A model generated the notes under the pieces. It was not told the DNA's origin and did no database searches. It saw only the letters and a list, made by a program, of their open reading frames with translations. Shown piece by piece: positions 32,299 through 42,979 of a stretch of 64,000 nt of DNA. How positions within the stretch are numbered: the first letter of the stretch is position 1; the number at the start of each line of letters is the position of its first letter. Position numbers and translations under genes: made by a program. Source of the DNA: Cycas panzhihuaensis (Eukaryota > Cycadophyta); the NCBI GenBank assembly GCA_023213395.1, contig CM041465.1, forward strand, positions 37,207,741 through 37,271,740. The letters run 5' to 3'.

Positions 32299-34606
32299 TG
32301 GTATCAGAGTATGTAGGTTGTGCACAGGTAGATGAATGTTGTCGGAGGTCGAATCGATGGTGCCAGGTCATGCTGGCTTGCCCTTTGCAGATTGGCATGC
32401 CCGATAACCCTGCAAAATAGCCACGGTAGTGCAAATGATCACTGAGGATCCCAGGAGCTTTCTATCTATTGTTTGCAGGTACTCTGAGCCATATGGAAGT
32501 GCGTAGATGAGTTTTGACTCCGTTGACTGCCATATGAGTGTCGTTTCGTTTCAGCCTGCTGAAGGTGTCGGATCCCCGTTTGACGATGCCGTTGAGTTTG
32601 TGTGCCGTAGAGTTGATTGCCAGCCCCTATTGCCGGTGGGAGAGCGCAGAAACCCTAATGCGCCCATTGCAGTGCCGTGAAGTTAGTATTACGGTCAAAT
32701 ATTTAAAGGTATGCTCATTAAATATTCACCCGTTTGACGTTTTAGGGTTTGAATAATATATGTTACAGCCTGCTACTGTATTATGCCCTAGGTAACGTCA
32801 ATATTTGTCAGTAGTAATATATTTCTGTCACTTGTTTGATAAATACATTGATATTTATCAATATATTGCTTTCTAGCCAAGGGTATATTATTGTTGAATC
32901 ACTGTGAAATGTTATAGTTGCCTTTGCATGGTGATATATTTCAACTTGCCTGTCTTTATATCAATTTCGTGTGTGATGTTGGTGTCGCCCAAGCGATGTG
33001 TTTTATCATCCTCCCTCTGTTATAGATCTATTGTACAGCTGAAATGAATTCATCATGGTTGCATACTTGTTCTGCACGTTGATCTTTCAGCCTGGATGAT
33101 CAAATTTGTGTCGCCAGTTTGCACTGTTAATATCTGCGGTTGATATTATGATGTTACGCCGCTAATTGATGTCTCTGAAGTCAACTGTCTTCAGATGTTA
33201 TTACGCACTGCATTGCCTTCATCTGTTGATATTTCTTTGGCTGCGTATATTATGTGAAGTCGCCCGGTTTAAATCTAATCGCCCGTAATGAATATATGAT
33301 GTCGCCGTGATGGTTTGCATTCTGCACAGTCACTAGTTTCTTTCCGTGTGACGAATACACAGTCGCCCGTGCATTAAATTGCTACCGCCACTCAATTTAT
33401 GAGTTTGCCCTTCAATATTATCAGCTTCGACGCTCGGCGTGATTGTGATGATGTGTTCTAGATTTGCGTTACCGGTCTGCGTCAGCCATGGAATATATTA
33501 CAATTCGCGTGAATTCATATGTGTAGCCATTGTTTGCTATATTGCTGCCCGCGTTAATGTATAGCCTGCATGTAAATATACTCGTTGCGTATTCACTATG
33601 ATTGCCCAGCCGTAATGATATAATGTCACCCTGGTTGGTATATTTACAGCCGCCGCCGCCGTCTAATTAGAGCCGTTGCCAATGTAATCCTATCGCCGGT
33701 TTCATTCATATTTGCATCGGCTCATTTGAATGATGTATAATGTCGCCCGTGACGTCTTTATAAAGTGCTCTCACATTGATATATTTCAATGTTGTTGAAG
33801 ACGTGGTTGTCTATCCATATTCAAGTCACCTCTTTATAATTACACCTTGATTTATTCCCAATACTATTTTTGGATATATTATTTGTGTGTTTTGATTTAT
33901 ATTAAGTTGCCATTAGTTTGGTATTGATATATTTTTAAAGCACACTTTGATATATCAATTGGTCATGTCAACTCAAGTGGTTACTTGGTAATTAGTTCTT
34001 GTTGCATTTGATTGCATTACAAGAGTGATATGAGATGTGCTTGTTGGCAACATGGTCTATTCTCTAGCGTGTGATGATACATGAGAGAATTAGTTGGGCA
34101 ATGTTTGGCAATGTGAAACAATGAGGCTCTCTTGTATGTATTGTACATGAGAAAGCGAGAATGGGCAAGATGAGGCGAAGGTAGACTTGTTGCATGTAAG
34201 TTACATGGCAAGTTAAGTGTGCATGTTTTAAGGGCGAAATTGAGGTGAGATTTGGATTGGTTTTAAGGGCGAGTTGAGGGTGATGATGGGCGAGATTGGG
34301 TAAAGAAGAAGAAGAGCATGCTTGAGATACCTTATTGCAACTTAATACAAACTCTGTTATTGTTTAGTATGGCATTGATCATTGCACAAAATTCGTAATT
34401 TATGTGATTATTCAGTGAAATATGTGAAATAAATGTGTGATTTATTCAGTTACATTCGAGTTCAGTTGCATCAGATGTGTATGAGGTGATGAGGTTCAGA
34501 ATTTGCTTGTATGATTGTCGTTTGTGATGGACCATTATACTTTGATAGTTGGACTGATGATAGCATGAGGTTTTTGGCCTTGTTTGATACTAGTTCAACA
34601 TGGGCG
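32299..34606 (+). other. Non-coding interior of G, left part
   Basis: It begins with the primer site (32299-32311). No reading frame above about 75 codons makes sense. From about 32970 to 33770 the sequence is unusual: words such as GTCGCCCGTG, ATCGCCC and GCCGCC recur every few dozen bases amid AT-rich spacers, and CpG is common compared with neighbours. Function unknown. Confidence 0.7.
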
Positions 34607-35481
34607 TGTTGGGACATATTGTGACACATAGGCCTTAAGGAAGACAAAATACAGGCTTGTATGAACCAAAGGAATGCAGGTACGGACCGTACGGAGGTAC
34701 GCACAAGGCGAAACAGTGGAAAAACTAGCATTCTGGGTACGTATGACAGGTGTGCACCTGGAACGAGTATGCAACACAGATACGTACCAGCGGTAGAACG
34801 GAAGTAGACTAAGCCAGACGCATGACAAGACGGGACCAAAGGGAAGCCTGGGAGTCACAGACGTGCGCACGGATGTACAGATCAGAAAAGACACCATTAA
34901 GGAGACTTAATCAAGTGTTAAAGTGAAAGGGTACCTTGGTGACAAAAAGGTATGATTATGACTTTGGGTCATAACCTTTCACCCAAAAGGCATCAAAGGG
35001 ACATATTTAATGATGCTTTGAGGACCATTCTAGTGTGAGAGTCGAGTGATTCAATCCCATGGTATACTCTCGAGGGTGAGAGCCGAATATTCAGGGTACG
35101 CAAGGGTACGGATGCCAGCACGCATGACAGCCAATTGAAGCAGTGTTTAGTGATAAGTACCATCTAGGTACGCATGTAACAGAAAGAGTGTATGCTGCTG
35201 GAATGCACAGGAATGCATTCCAACGCTCTGTGTAATTGAACTTATTACTTAATAGAAAGAAGAGTTACGTGGAAAACTGTGTATTCTCTGTGTTTACAAG
35301 GATGAAGTGCTGAATATGTGTTGATTTCTGTGCTACTGTGTACTCTTGTGATATAATTCTGTGAATAATCTGTGGAATGTATGTGAATAACCATGTTGAC
35401 AGTATCCTAACTAGACTATAGCCTGTGTAACCTTGACAAGTGCACCTTTCCCATAAGTGCAGTGGGAAATCTGAGTCAACA
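34607..35481 (+). repeat. 5' LTR of H (875 bp)
   Basis: TGTTGGGACATATTG...GAGTCAACA. The first 290 bases are packed with GTACG words (for example ggtacggaccgtacgg near 34679). Short frames inside on both strands are not conserved genes. Confidence 0.9.
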
Positions 35482-35482
35482 T

Positions 35483-35495
35483 TGGTTTCGTTGCC
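35483..35495 (+). promoter_or_regulatory. Primer binding site of H (tRNA-Asp-like)
   Basis: TGGTTTCGTTGCC one base after the LTR. It matches 10 of 13 bases of the Asp tRNA-type site TGGCGCCGTTGCC used by Athila-like elements; two of the three differences fit C-to-T decay. Assignment from memory of the family. Confidence 0.6.
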
Positions 35496-35571
35496 TACGT
35501 CCATTGAGGAGGGACAGGGCCCAGGAGTTTCAAGGAAAGGAATGTGTAAAGGGCAGAGGACCCTGGCTGTC

Positions 35572-36421
35572 ATGAAGAACTATTTTGTGAGAGGATTGAA
35601 TGAAAAATTGAGAGTTATGATGCATGCCCATCCGTTGAAATTATTTAAAAATGCCCAAGATTTAGCATTGGATTTTGAAATGGAGATGGATGCACAGGCA
35701 AGAGGACAGGACTCCCTATTATTAAGATTGCAAGAGGAGATTAGGGAACTCAAGCAAAATCAGTATAATCGACCCTTCTGCCAGGTGGGAATAGCAGAAG
35801 AGGAATCAGAATTGGAAGCCTTAAGAAAGAAAGTGGCCAGGCTAAAAATCAGAAATAGCAGAGAAGAAGAAGAAACGACGAAAAAGAAAGACCATGCCGG
35901 GAGGATAACCAAATGGTACCATATCTGTGAAGAGAATTCACATACAAGAATGCGAATTGAATCTAAAAAATAGTGCGTTACACCAACATGATAGATGGTG
36001 CCACATATGCGATGTAGATACGCATACGGCTAAGGATTGCTTCTATAATACCAGAGGGAAAGCCTACAGAGGACGAGGTAGGGGAAGGGGAGGCAACCCA
36101 CCTCGAAATGTTTACACAACGAGGGGTTCACAAGAGCCCTCGAGAAAGAAACCACCAATGGGTAGATCACTGATCTGTTTGCAATTTGGGCACTGGAAGT
36201 CAGAATGCCCAACTAAACAGAATCTGACGAGAAACCGCTCAGATGTAATACAATCGCGCCCAAGTGACCATAAGACAGAAGATTGTAAAGGGAAGGCCAA
36301 AGCCACCAACTTAATGACAATTATACGTAAACTAAAATGTAAAACCTTAATAAACAGAAGGAGAAACAAAATGGAGGATATCCAGATCCGCAAACAGAAA
36401 TGGATTGGTTTAAACAAGTAA
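35572..36421 (+). pseudogene. gag C-terminal half of gypsy H
   Basis: MKNYFVRGLNEKLRVMMHAHPLKLFKNAQDLALDFEMEMDAQ opens in the middle of a gypsy gag, followed by a charged helical stretch (ESELEALRKKVARLK) with heptad character. A frame change near 35930-35970 leads to CHICDVDTHTAKDC, an Arg/Gly-rich patch (GRGRGRGGNPPR) and CLQFGHWKSEC, two knuckle-like motifs also seen in I. The capsid N-terminus is missing. Confidence 0.82.
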
Positions 36422-37275
36422 AACAAGTGTTGGATGGCTTAGCTCAGGAAGAAAATACATTACCCATGGGAAAACTAGAAACTAAATACGTATACATACA
36501 GAAAAATAAGCAAAAAGAAAAAGAGAACATACCAGAAGAGCCGAAGGTGCAGCCTAAGATGGTGCAAATGGAGGAACTATTTAAAGGGTTACCAGTGGAA
36601 GACATTTCGAGAATGCTGTTGTTGATGGAGAACTTGGTCAAACAGCTACAATTGACCATCCCTCTATGCCAAGTCATTGATTGGATTAAAGGAGGAGTAT
36701 TACAACGCGGAATTACAAAGAGTTTAAAGCAAATAATGCCATCATTTGATATGGATCCAATGGTAACAATGATGGTACTAGGAGAAACATTCCCAAAAGT
36801 AATTGTTGATGGAGGCGCGACCGTCAACGTATTACCAGCTTCGACATGGCGGAAACTGGGAAGCCCGAAGTGGGAAGCAGCAACATATTCGCTGAAATTG
36901 GCCAACGAATTATTAGTACGACCTATGGGAAGATTAGCCGACATCAAGGTGGATGTGGCAGGGATTGTGGTAAAAATTGATTTCACAATCATGGAAACAG
37001 AAAAAGGGGCAACGCCCTATCCAACACTCTTGGGGAGGCCATGGCTATACAAGACGCAATGCCTCCAAAATTGGAAAAACGTGACCTTCACCTTAACAGA
37101 TAATGGGAACAGAGTAGTATCACCGATGTTGGGAAGGAATTCCATCGAAATGATACCAGACGAAGGATCCAGCACGACCATCACAAGCGAAACAACATCC
37201 TCTTTCCTTGAGGAAGGAAACCTCTATCATACTGCGAAAGAGCCCTCGACATCGACCAACTATCAAGAAGAATAA
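36400..37275 (+). pseudogene. Aspartic protease region of gypsy H
   Basis: 291 open codons. After a charged start it reads MENLVKQLQLTIPLCQVIDWIKGG, then VIVDGGATVNVLPASTWRKLGSP, the protease active-site segment with D-G-G-A instead of the usual D-S/T-G-A, then YPTLLGRPWLYKTQCLQNWKNVTFTL, the typical C-terminal flap and helix (LGRPWL). I carries the same stretch in two pieces (63491-63172 and 55879-55691), which supports homology. It may or may not be active with Gly at this position. Confidence 0.86.
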
Positions 37276-38199
37276 CCGACCTATTTCGGGGAAATATACA
37301 ACTCTTCGGACGACGAAAATGGAATGAGATTTGTGGATTATTGGCTACGGGACGCATATGAAGTCAACCCCTCATCCTATAGGTGTAACCTACTTTCTCA
37401 GAATGTAACTGAGGACGTTGATATTAAATCTAAATTTATTGATTATACGAGTGTTAATAATAACATAAAACACCTAGACCCAGATCCAAATCCCCCTTTT
37501 AACCCAAACCCTTACCCTAATTCACCTCCCAATACTCCAACCCCCTCTAACCCTAACCTTCCCTCTGCCTCCAATGTGGGTCTTGAGGTAGATTGCCCTT
37601 CCCCACCCCCATCCCAGCCTGAGGAAGGAAGTAACAAACCTTCCTCATCTTCTTTAGAGGTACACATACCCAGCGAAAGATCCTTTTCAACCATCGGCGC
37701 CAAATTTAAGGAAGAAGAGAAGGAAATTGCTGAGAGTATCCCTAGAGATTCCGGTCTAGGAAACAAAATTGCCACTCCAGAAGATAGAAATCATGGAGAA
37801 TACGTTGGAGATTATGTGAAGCCCTTTTATGAAGAACTACTATGTGGAAATTCCCATTTGATACATTATAGAGAACATTGGTTGGAAGAAGGAATAATAA
37901 ACCAAGATCAATTAAGGGATCATAAGAAGAAACTGAAAAAGCATACCACACCAAGGAAAAGGCGAAAAAGGACAAGGCACGATCGCCACGACAAAACATC
38001 ATATTTCAAGAAGGGTGATCGAGTATGGCGATTCGACAACAAATCCCAAACAACCCAAGGAGAATTGAAGATGCATTGGAAAGGCCCATATATGATTGAG
38101 AAGGTGTACTAGAATGGCACTATCCAGTTGAAGAAACTATCAGGCCAGCTACTACTTGAAATGGTCAAGGGTAGTAAACTGAAACCCTATATCAACTAG
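37276..38199 (+). pseudogene. Proline-rich linker joined to integrase tail, gypsy H
   Basis: 37324-38112 begins FVDYWLRDAYEVNPSSYRCNLLSQN and a proline/asparagine-rich stretch (PNPPFNPNPYPNSPP), as in I at 54933-55757. It then passes directly to DYVKPFYEELLCG, LEEGIINQDQLRDHKKK and YFKKGDRVWRFDNKSQTTQGELKMHWKGPYMIEKVY, the SH3-like integrase C-terminus without chromodomain, closing after a stop with KGSKLKPYIN. About 3 kb of polymerase is deleted inside this frame without breaking it. Confidence 0.84.
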
Positions 38200-38258
38200 G
38201 GTGGAGCAACTTACCAGCCGGATTAGTTGGTCGTACTATAACGTGTTGCTTAAAGTTG

Positions 38259-38277
38259 AGGCAAAATCGAATTGCCT
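38259..38277 (+). other. Hairpin after the integrase end of H
   Basis: AGGCAA, seven-base loop, TTGCCT, about 60 bases after the integrase stop. I has a stem at the corresponding place (46242-46257). Confidence 0.5.
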
Positions 38278-38604
38278 TGATACCGGAACGTGATTCAGTT
38301 CGGTATGTAACATAAAATACAAAAAAAAAAAAAAAGATTAAAAAACAGAAAAACAACCGTAACTCATATCATACAAATAAGCAATATGGTGAAGCATGGA
38401 GAAAAGATATAACATCATACGGAAAATCAAGGGAAAGTTGAACAAAACAAAGCGCCAATAGATGAGGATCTATTAACCAAGAATGGCGACCACAGAAAGC
38501 AGGCAGTGGAGCAGCCTTAGAACAGAGAGGGGGAGGAATACCCCAAATTTTGAATTTTTTGTTGAGCAAGGATGCTCAACCCAATCATGTTGACTTGGGA
38601 TAGA

Positions 38605-39475
38605 TGTTGGGACATATTGTGACACATAGGCCTTAAGGAAGATGGAATACAAGCTTGTATGAACCAAAGGAATGCAGGTACGGACCGTACGGAGGTACGC
38701 ACGAGGCGAAACAGTGGAAAAACCAGCATTCTAGGTATGTATGACAGGTGCGTACCTGGAATGGGTACACAACATAGATACGTACCAGCGGTAGAACGGA
38801 AATAGACGGAAGCGGTACGCATGACAGTACGGGACCATTGGAAGCCTGGGGAGCTGCCAGACGTACGTACGGATGTACAGATCAGAAAAGACACCATTAA
38901 GGAGACTTAATCAAGTGTTAAAGGGTACCTTGGTGATAAAAAGGTATGGTTATGACTTTGGGTCATAACCTTTCACCCAAAAGGCATCAAAGGGACATAT
39001 TTAATGATGCTTTGAGGACCATTCCAGTGTGAGAGACGAGTGATTCAATCCCATGGTATACTCTCGAGGGTGAGAGCCGAATATTCAGGGTACGCAAGGG
39101 TACGGATGCCAGCACGCATGACAACCAATTGAAGCAGTGTTTAGTGATAAGTACCATCTAGGTATGCATGTAACAGAAAGAGTGTATGCTGCTGGAATGC
39201 ACAGGAATGCATTCCAGCCCTCTGTGTAATTGAACTTATTACTTAATGGAAAGAAAAGTTACGTGGAAAACTGTGTATTCTTTGTGTTTACAAGGATGAA
39301 GTGCTAAATATGTGTTGATTTCTGTGCTGCTGTGTACTCTTGTGATATAATTCTGTGAATAATTTATGGAATGTATGTAAATAACCATGTTGGCAGTATC
39401 CTAACTAGACTATAGCCTGTGTAACTTTGACAAGTGCACCTTTCCCATAAGTGCAGTGGGAAATTTGAGTCAACA
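38605..39475 (+). repeat. 3' LTR of H (871 bp)
   Basis: Matches 34607-35481. The first 290 bases differ at roughly one in ten positions, the rest at about one in thirty. Confidence 0.9.
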
Positions 39476-40725
39476 GGGTGCATATCTGAACAAGTCTGAT
39501 GTGGAACCGAAGTAAAGTGCTTAATGAAATTGAAGTGTGAATGGAAAAGTCTAAGACGAGAAGCCTTAAAATCAGTTATGCCTTTGTCATGGTATGTACA
39601 GTTGGCCTGTAAGGTTGCATTGCAGGTGAGTATCATGATGCAGATGGTGAGGTTGGTGCATGTTTTGATTTGCCTCCCATGGTTTGTTGGCATAAGCTGT
39701 AGTAGACAAGTATGGGATCCCTTGTTGTGACTGTTCGTGGCATATTTTCCCCTTATATGTTGTGTTTGGACCAAGTCAGAAGCCTTCCATTTATTTCCTT
39801 TAGTGCATTGAAGTACACACATCTTAGATGAAGCTTGCAGTAGCAGGATTGCAAGTGTTTGAAGCGTATTAGTTGTTCAGCTTGCAAACAATGTGATCTG
39901 CAGGGGAAATACATTGTAATCAGTCTAGATGTTATAGAATTGTTGACGTATCATGCTGAGTGTCATTTGGTTACAGGTTTTATCCTTCATTGCTTCACTT
40001 TTCTGAGTCGTTATTCAGCAGGTGTGGAGGTTCGTTTGCCTAACATTGTGCTTGAGACAGAAGCAGGACTTAGTGACAGGTTGATGATGAGGAGTTGTTG
40101 GTTGAGTAGACATGCATTACAACCCCATGTTCCGTTGACAGTTGAAGACCTGCAAGATGATGGATGATCATGGATCAGCATGCTAGTCAAAACTTGTGAT
40201 AGATACCAATGTTCCAGTGAGTACAGATTCACGATGGAGAGCTGTATTGAAGTAATGTACCTGGTCGGTTTGCAAGCTGGTAAGCTTGTTGCACAGGTGA
40301 TCTATAGCAGGAAGAAGGATTGAGGTATGATGAGATATTTTGCACCAGTCTCTATGTTTATGGTCCGTTTGATCCTTACTTCAGCAGCTTCAGATAGTGG
40401 GTATCATATCGTATCATATCAGTGTTCCTTAACGAATACTTGAAGAGGCGATTCACATGGCTTAAGTGGCTCATCCTCTTGGTTTAGTCAAAGGAATATG
40501 GCTGAGTTGAATGGATGAAGTGTCAGGTGCAGAGAGAGCTATATGGTTGTAGGTCTGTTGGAGCATTTCCAAAGAATTGAACACATACGAGGCATGGCAC
40601 CATTATATCTGAGTGAAGATCTCTACATCGACGTTCGTGCATATTGGGTTGGGTAAGGTTATCCTTGAGAGGGGATTTGTTCCCAATGATAATCCTTGTT
40701 GCCCCACATTTACATTAAGAGGGGA
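39476..40725 (+). other. Non-coding interior of G, right part
   Basis: No convincing reading frame or repeat. It ends with the tract ATTAAGAGGGGA directly before the 3' LTR of G, close to the ATTAAGAGAGGG of C, D and E. Confidence 0.65.
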
Positions 40726-41049
40726 TGTTAAAATATGTGACCATACCACCTAATGTAAAGTGGGCCTCCTATTTTTGTGCCTAATTATGTGGAGAAATAG
40801 TCTCCATTGTGGTGACCTAATGGATGTATTTGTATTTATATTTGGCACTTTAGATCTATAAATATAGATCAAAGTCCACCTTTGATGTATCATCATTTTG
40901 TCATAATGTGAATATTATTCATTTGTGGGTTTTCACCCGTAAGGGTTTCCCACGGCAATATGGTGTCCCATGCGATCTACTTCTGCTTGTTATCTGCTTG
41001 ATTTGAAAGATCCTATCGACCTTGTTTGCTTCAGTTGCGTTTTCTAACA
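40726..41049 (+). repeat. 3' LTR of G (324 bp)
   Basis: Matches 31976-32298 with about 20 substitutions and one inserted T; TG/CA ends. Confidence 0.9.
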
Positions 41050-42236
41050 CAGGGAAGGAAAATATGGTGTGCAGGTTGAAGAACTCATTATATGGCTTGA
41101 AATGGTCACCAAGGATGTCGTATTGGAAGTTCGATTCACATATGTTGGTGGATGGCTTTGTGCACAACAAAGCAGATCATTGTATCTATTATAAACAAGT
41201 TGGTGATCATTTTGTTATTCTAGCTTTATATATTAATAATATATTTTTAGCTGGTAACAATAAAGAAATGAACCAACTTGTGAAAGTCCAACTAGCATCT
41301 TATTTTGAGATGAAGGATCTTGGTGCTACACATTTTATTTTGGGCATTGAGATTAAAAGAGATAGGAGAAACATGAAGATTCGGCTTAGCCAAAGGCGGT
41401 ATATTGAGACAATACTACAACAATTTAGGTTGCAGGATAGTAAACTAGTTAATATTCCTCTTCCTATTGGTTTAGGATTATTAGCTAAACAATGCCCAAA
41501 GACTCATCAAGAAGTTAAAGACATGGCATTTGTCCCTTATGCTAGTACTGTTGGCAGCTTAATGTATGCGATGGTTTGCACTCAACCAAATATTGTCCAT
41601 GCAGTGGGAGTAGTTAGTAGGTATATGTCAACCCCAGGAAGGGAGCATTGGGTGGCTGTGAAAAAGATTTAGTACATCAGACTATAGAATTTGCTACCAA
41701 GGAGATCCCATGGAGAGTAGAACAATGAACTCGAGAGGATTTGTTGATGTTGATTAGGCTAAAGATCTTAACAACAGAAAATCTACAAGCAGGTATGTTT
41801 TTACCCTTTGTGGCGATGCAGTCAGCTAGATGAGTAAAAGATAGCAAGTTGTGGCACTTTCTAACACATAAGCAGAGTATATGGCAACTACTCATGCGTG
41901 CAAGGATGTAGTTTGGTTACAAAGGTTATGCATAGATGTTGGATTCAAGTAGGATGCTGTGAGGATAGATTGTGATAGTCAAAGTGCAATCTACCTAGCG
42001 AAGAACCCCACTTTTCATGCTCGGTCAAAGCATATTGATGTGCAATTCCATTTTGTGAGAGAAATGATTCAAAATCACAAGGTGGACTTGCAGAAGATTG
42101 TTACATAGGAGAATGTTGCAGATTCATTGACCAAGATTGTTAGCACAGAAAAATTTAGATGGTGTAGAAAGGCAATGGATGCTTGTGATTTTAGCATTAA
42201 GTAGTTGTGTATGCAAGTTTCTTGTAAAGTGTTCAA
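41050..42236 (+). pseudogene. Reverse transcriptase 3' half and RNase H of copia F
   Basis: It resumes at the far side of G with GKENMVCRLKNSLYGLKWSPRMSYWKFD. The active box reads LALYINNIFLAGNN: both catalytic Asp of YVDD are Asn. Then MKDLGATHFILGIEIKRD, LSQRRYIETILQQF, and VGSLMYAMVCTQPNIVHAVGVVSRYMSTPGREHW up to a stop at 41672. RNase H persists in pieces ([31 protein letters not shown] near 41970-42065) to 42200. Confidence 0.87.
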
Positions 42237-42248
42237 TAAGTGGGAGAT
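42237..42248 (+). promoter_or_regulatory. Purine tract of F
   Basis: AAGTGGGAGATT directly before the 3' LTR, a tract common in Tnt1-like copia elements. Confidence 0.75.
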
Positions 42249-42724
42249 TGTTGGATATGTTGAATACTTTGCAAGTGTTACATAGGTACAGGCATTTCAC
42301 TCGAGCCCCTTTGTAGGGTCCGGGGGTCTATTGTAAGGCCCTCGGCTAGGAGGTCTGAGGGGGCAATGGTCTCTCAAGTGGGGGTGAGAGCCCTCGAGAA
42401 AAGTTTTTGGGTGTCTTATGGGGGTATTTTTTAGCTCATGGTTTATGCCCATTGTATTGCAAAACTGCAAGGTAGTATCTTATAAAGTCGTGTCTATATA
42501 TTCTTATGTAACGACACATGTAAAAGGTTTGGATGAATTGATGAGAAGAGTTGGGGTTTTCATCTTTGTAATTCTTTAGCTGTTGCTCAGATTAATAAAA
42601 GGTCTATGCGTAGACTTGAATCTCCTGGCGTTCTTTGTTGTATGCTTGATGTTTACGCTATTTGTTCTTTTCATGGTTTAGAGTTCTGTTAATACATTGC
42701 TTTTGCGGTTATATTTTCTTTTCA
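42249..42724 (+). repeat. 3' LTR of F (476 bp)
   Basis: TGTTGGATATGTTG...TTTTCTTTTCA; its last 95 bases match 28990-29084. TATATATT lies near 42505. Confidence 0.85.
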
Positions 42725-42731
42725 GGAAAGA

Positions 42732-42979
42732 TGAACACAAAATTTTAGGTAGAATTGGTCTACCATTAAGACTAATTTCTCATTACTTTAGAATGATCCA
42801 ATACACTTATAAATACAAGCTAAAGCATTAATGGTACAAACAAAAGTCGTAGCCGCCCTAATACATGTCACAAGTCCATTAAGGACTTTTCTAATTCCTA
42901 TGATGCATGTTGTCAAGCTAATGATGACTTGACGACTTGCCAATACAAATATGTCATATGTAAACATTAATTTCTAACA
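42732..42979 (-). repeat. Probable copia LTR (248 bp), isolated
   Basis: Minus-strand TGTTAGAAATTAATG...TTGTGTTCA with TG/CA ends and a TATA-like TATTTATAAG (near 42810). It has no primer site beyond its end, no second copy in the window and no matching five-base flanks, so a solo or truncated LTR is only likely. Confidence 0.4.

Larger units (their letters stand above)
34607..39475 (+). mobile_element. Gypsy element H with gag and protease but no polymerase
   Basis: LTRs of 875 and 871 bp with TG/CA ends, flanked by GGGCG (34602-34606) and GGGTG (39476-39480), a target duplication with one transition. The interior (3.1 kb) has the primer site, the C-terminal half of gag, protease, a proline-rich linker and the integrase tail. 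RT, RNase H and integrase core are absent. It resembles I in the shared parts, and also the GAG-bearing terminal-repeat elements (TR-GAG) described from plants. It sits inside G. Confidence 0.87.
31976..41049 (+). mobile_element. Non-coding LTR element G (LARD-like), split by H
   Basis: LTRs of 323 and 324 bp (TGTTAAAATATGTG...TTTTCTAACA), differing at about 20 positions plus one indel (roughly 6%). The flanking bases AAGGG (31971-31975) and CAGGG (41050-41054) are a target duplication with one change. Primer site TGGTATCAGAGTA at 32299 and the tract ATTAAGAGGGGA before the 3' LTR are both present. Without H the interior is about 3.55 kb and has no recognisable gag or pol, so it must have moved with proteins supplied by others. 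Confidence 0.85.
28990..42724 (+). mobile_element. Copia LTR retrotransposon F, split by element G
   Basis: LTR remnant, primer site, gag, protease, integrase and RT start are at 28990-31975. G occupies 31976-41049, then RT, RNase H, purine tract and a full 476-bp LTR run to 42724. The reading frame across the G insertion fits exactly when the five-base duplication is counted once. Its tract AGTGGGAGATT and YINN-mutated RT set it apart from the A and C families. Heavily stopped. Confidence 0.88.

Noticed and set aside
32168-32434. 88-codon minus-strand frame across the LTR end of G
   Set aside because: Spans LTR and primer site and is repeated only as far as the LTR; not a gene.
34471-34897. 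Overlapping minus-strand frames of 100-122 codons with many Tyr/Ser/Val
   Set aside because: They lie in the LTR of H and recur in the other LTR with shifts; no codon-level conservation.
42732-42979. Solo LTR with target duplication
   Set aside because: The five bases on either side (AAAGA, ACCTT) do not match, so only a probable LTR is reported.
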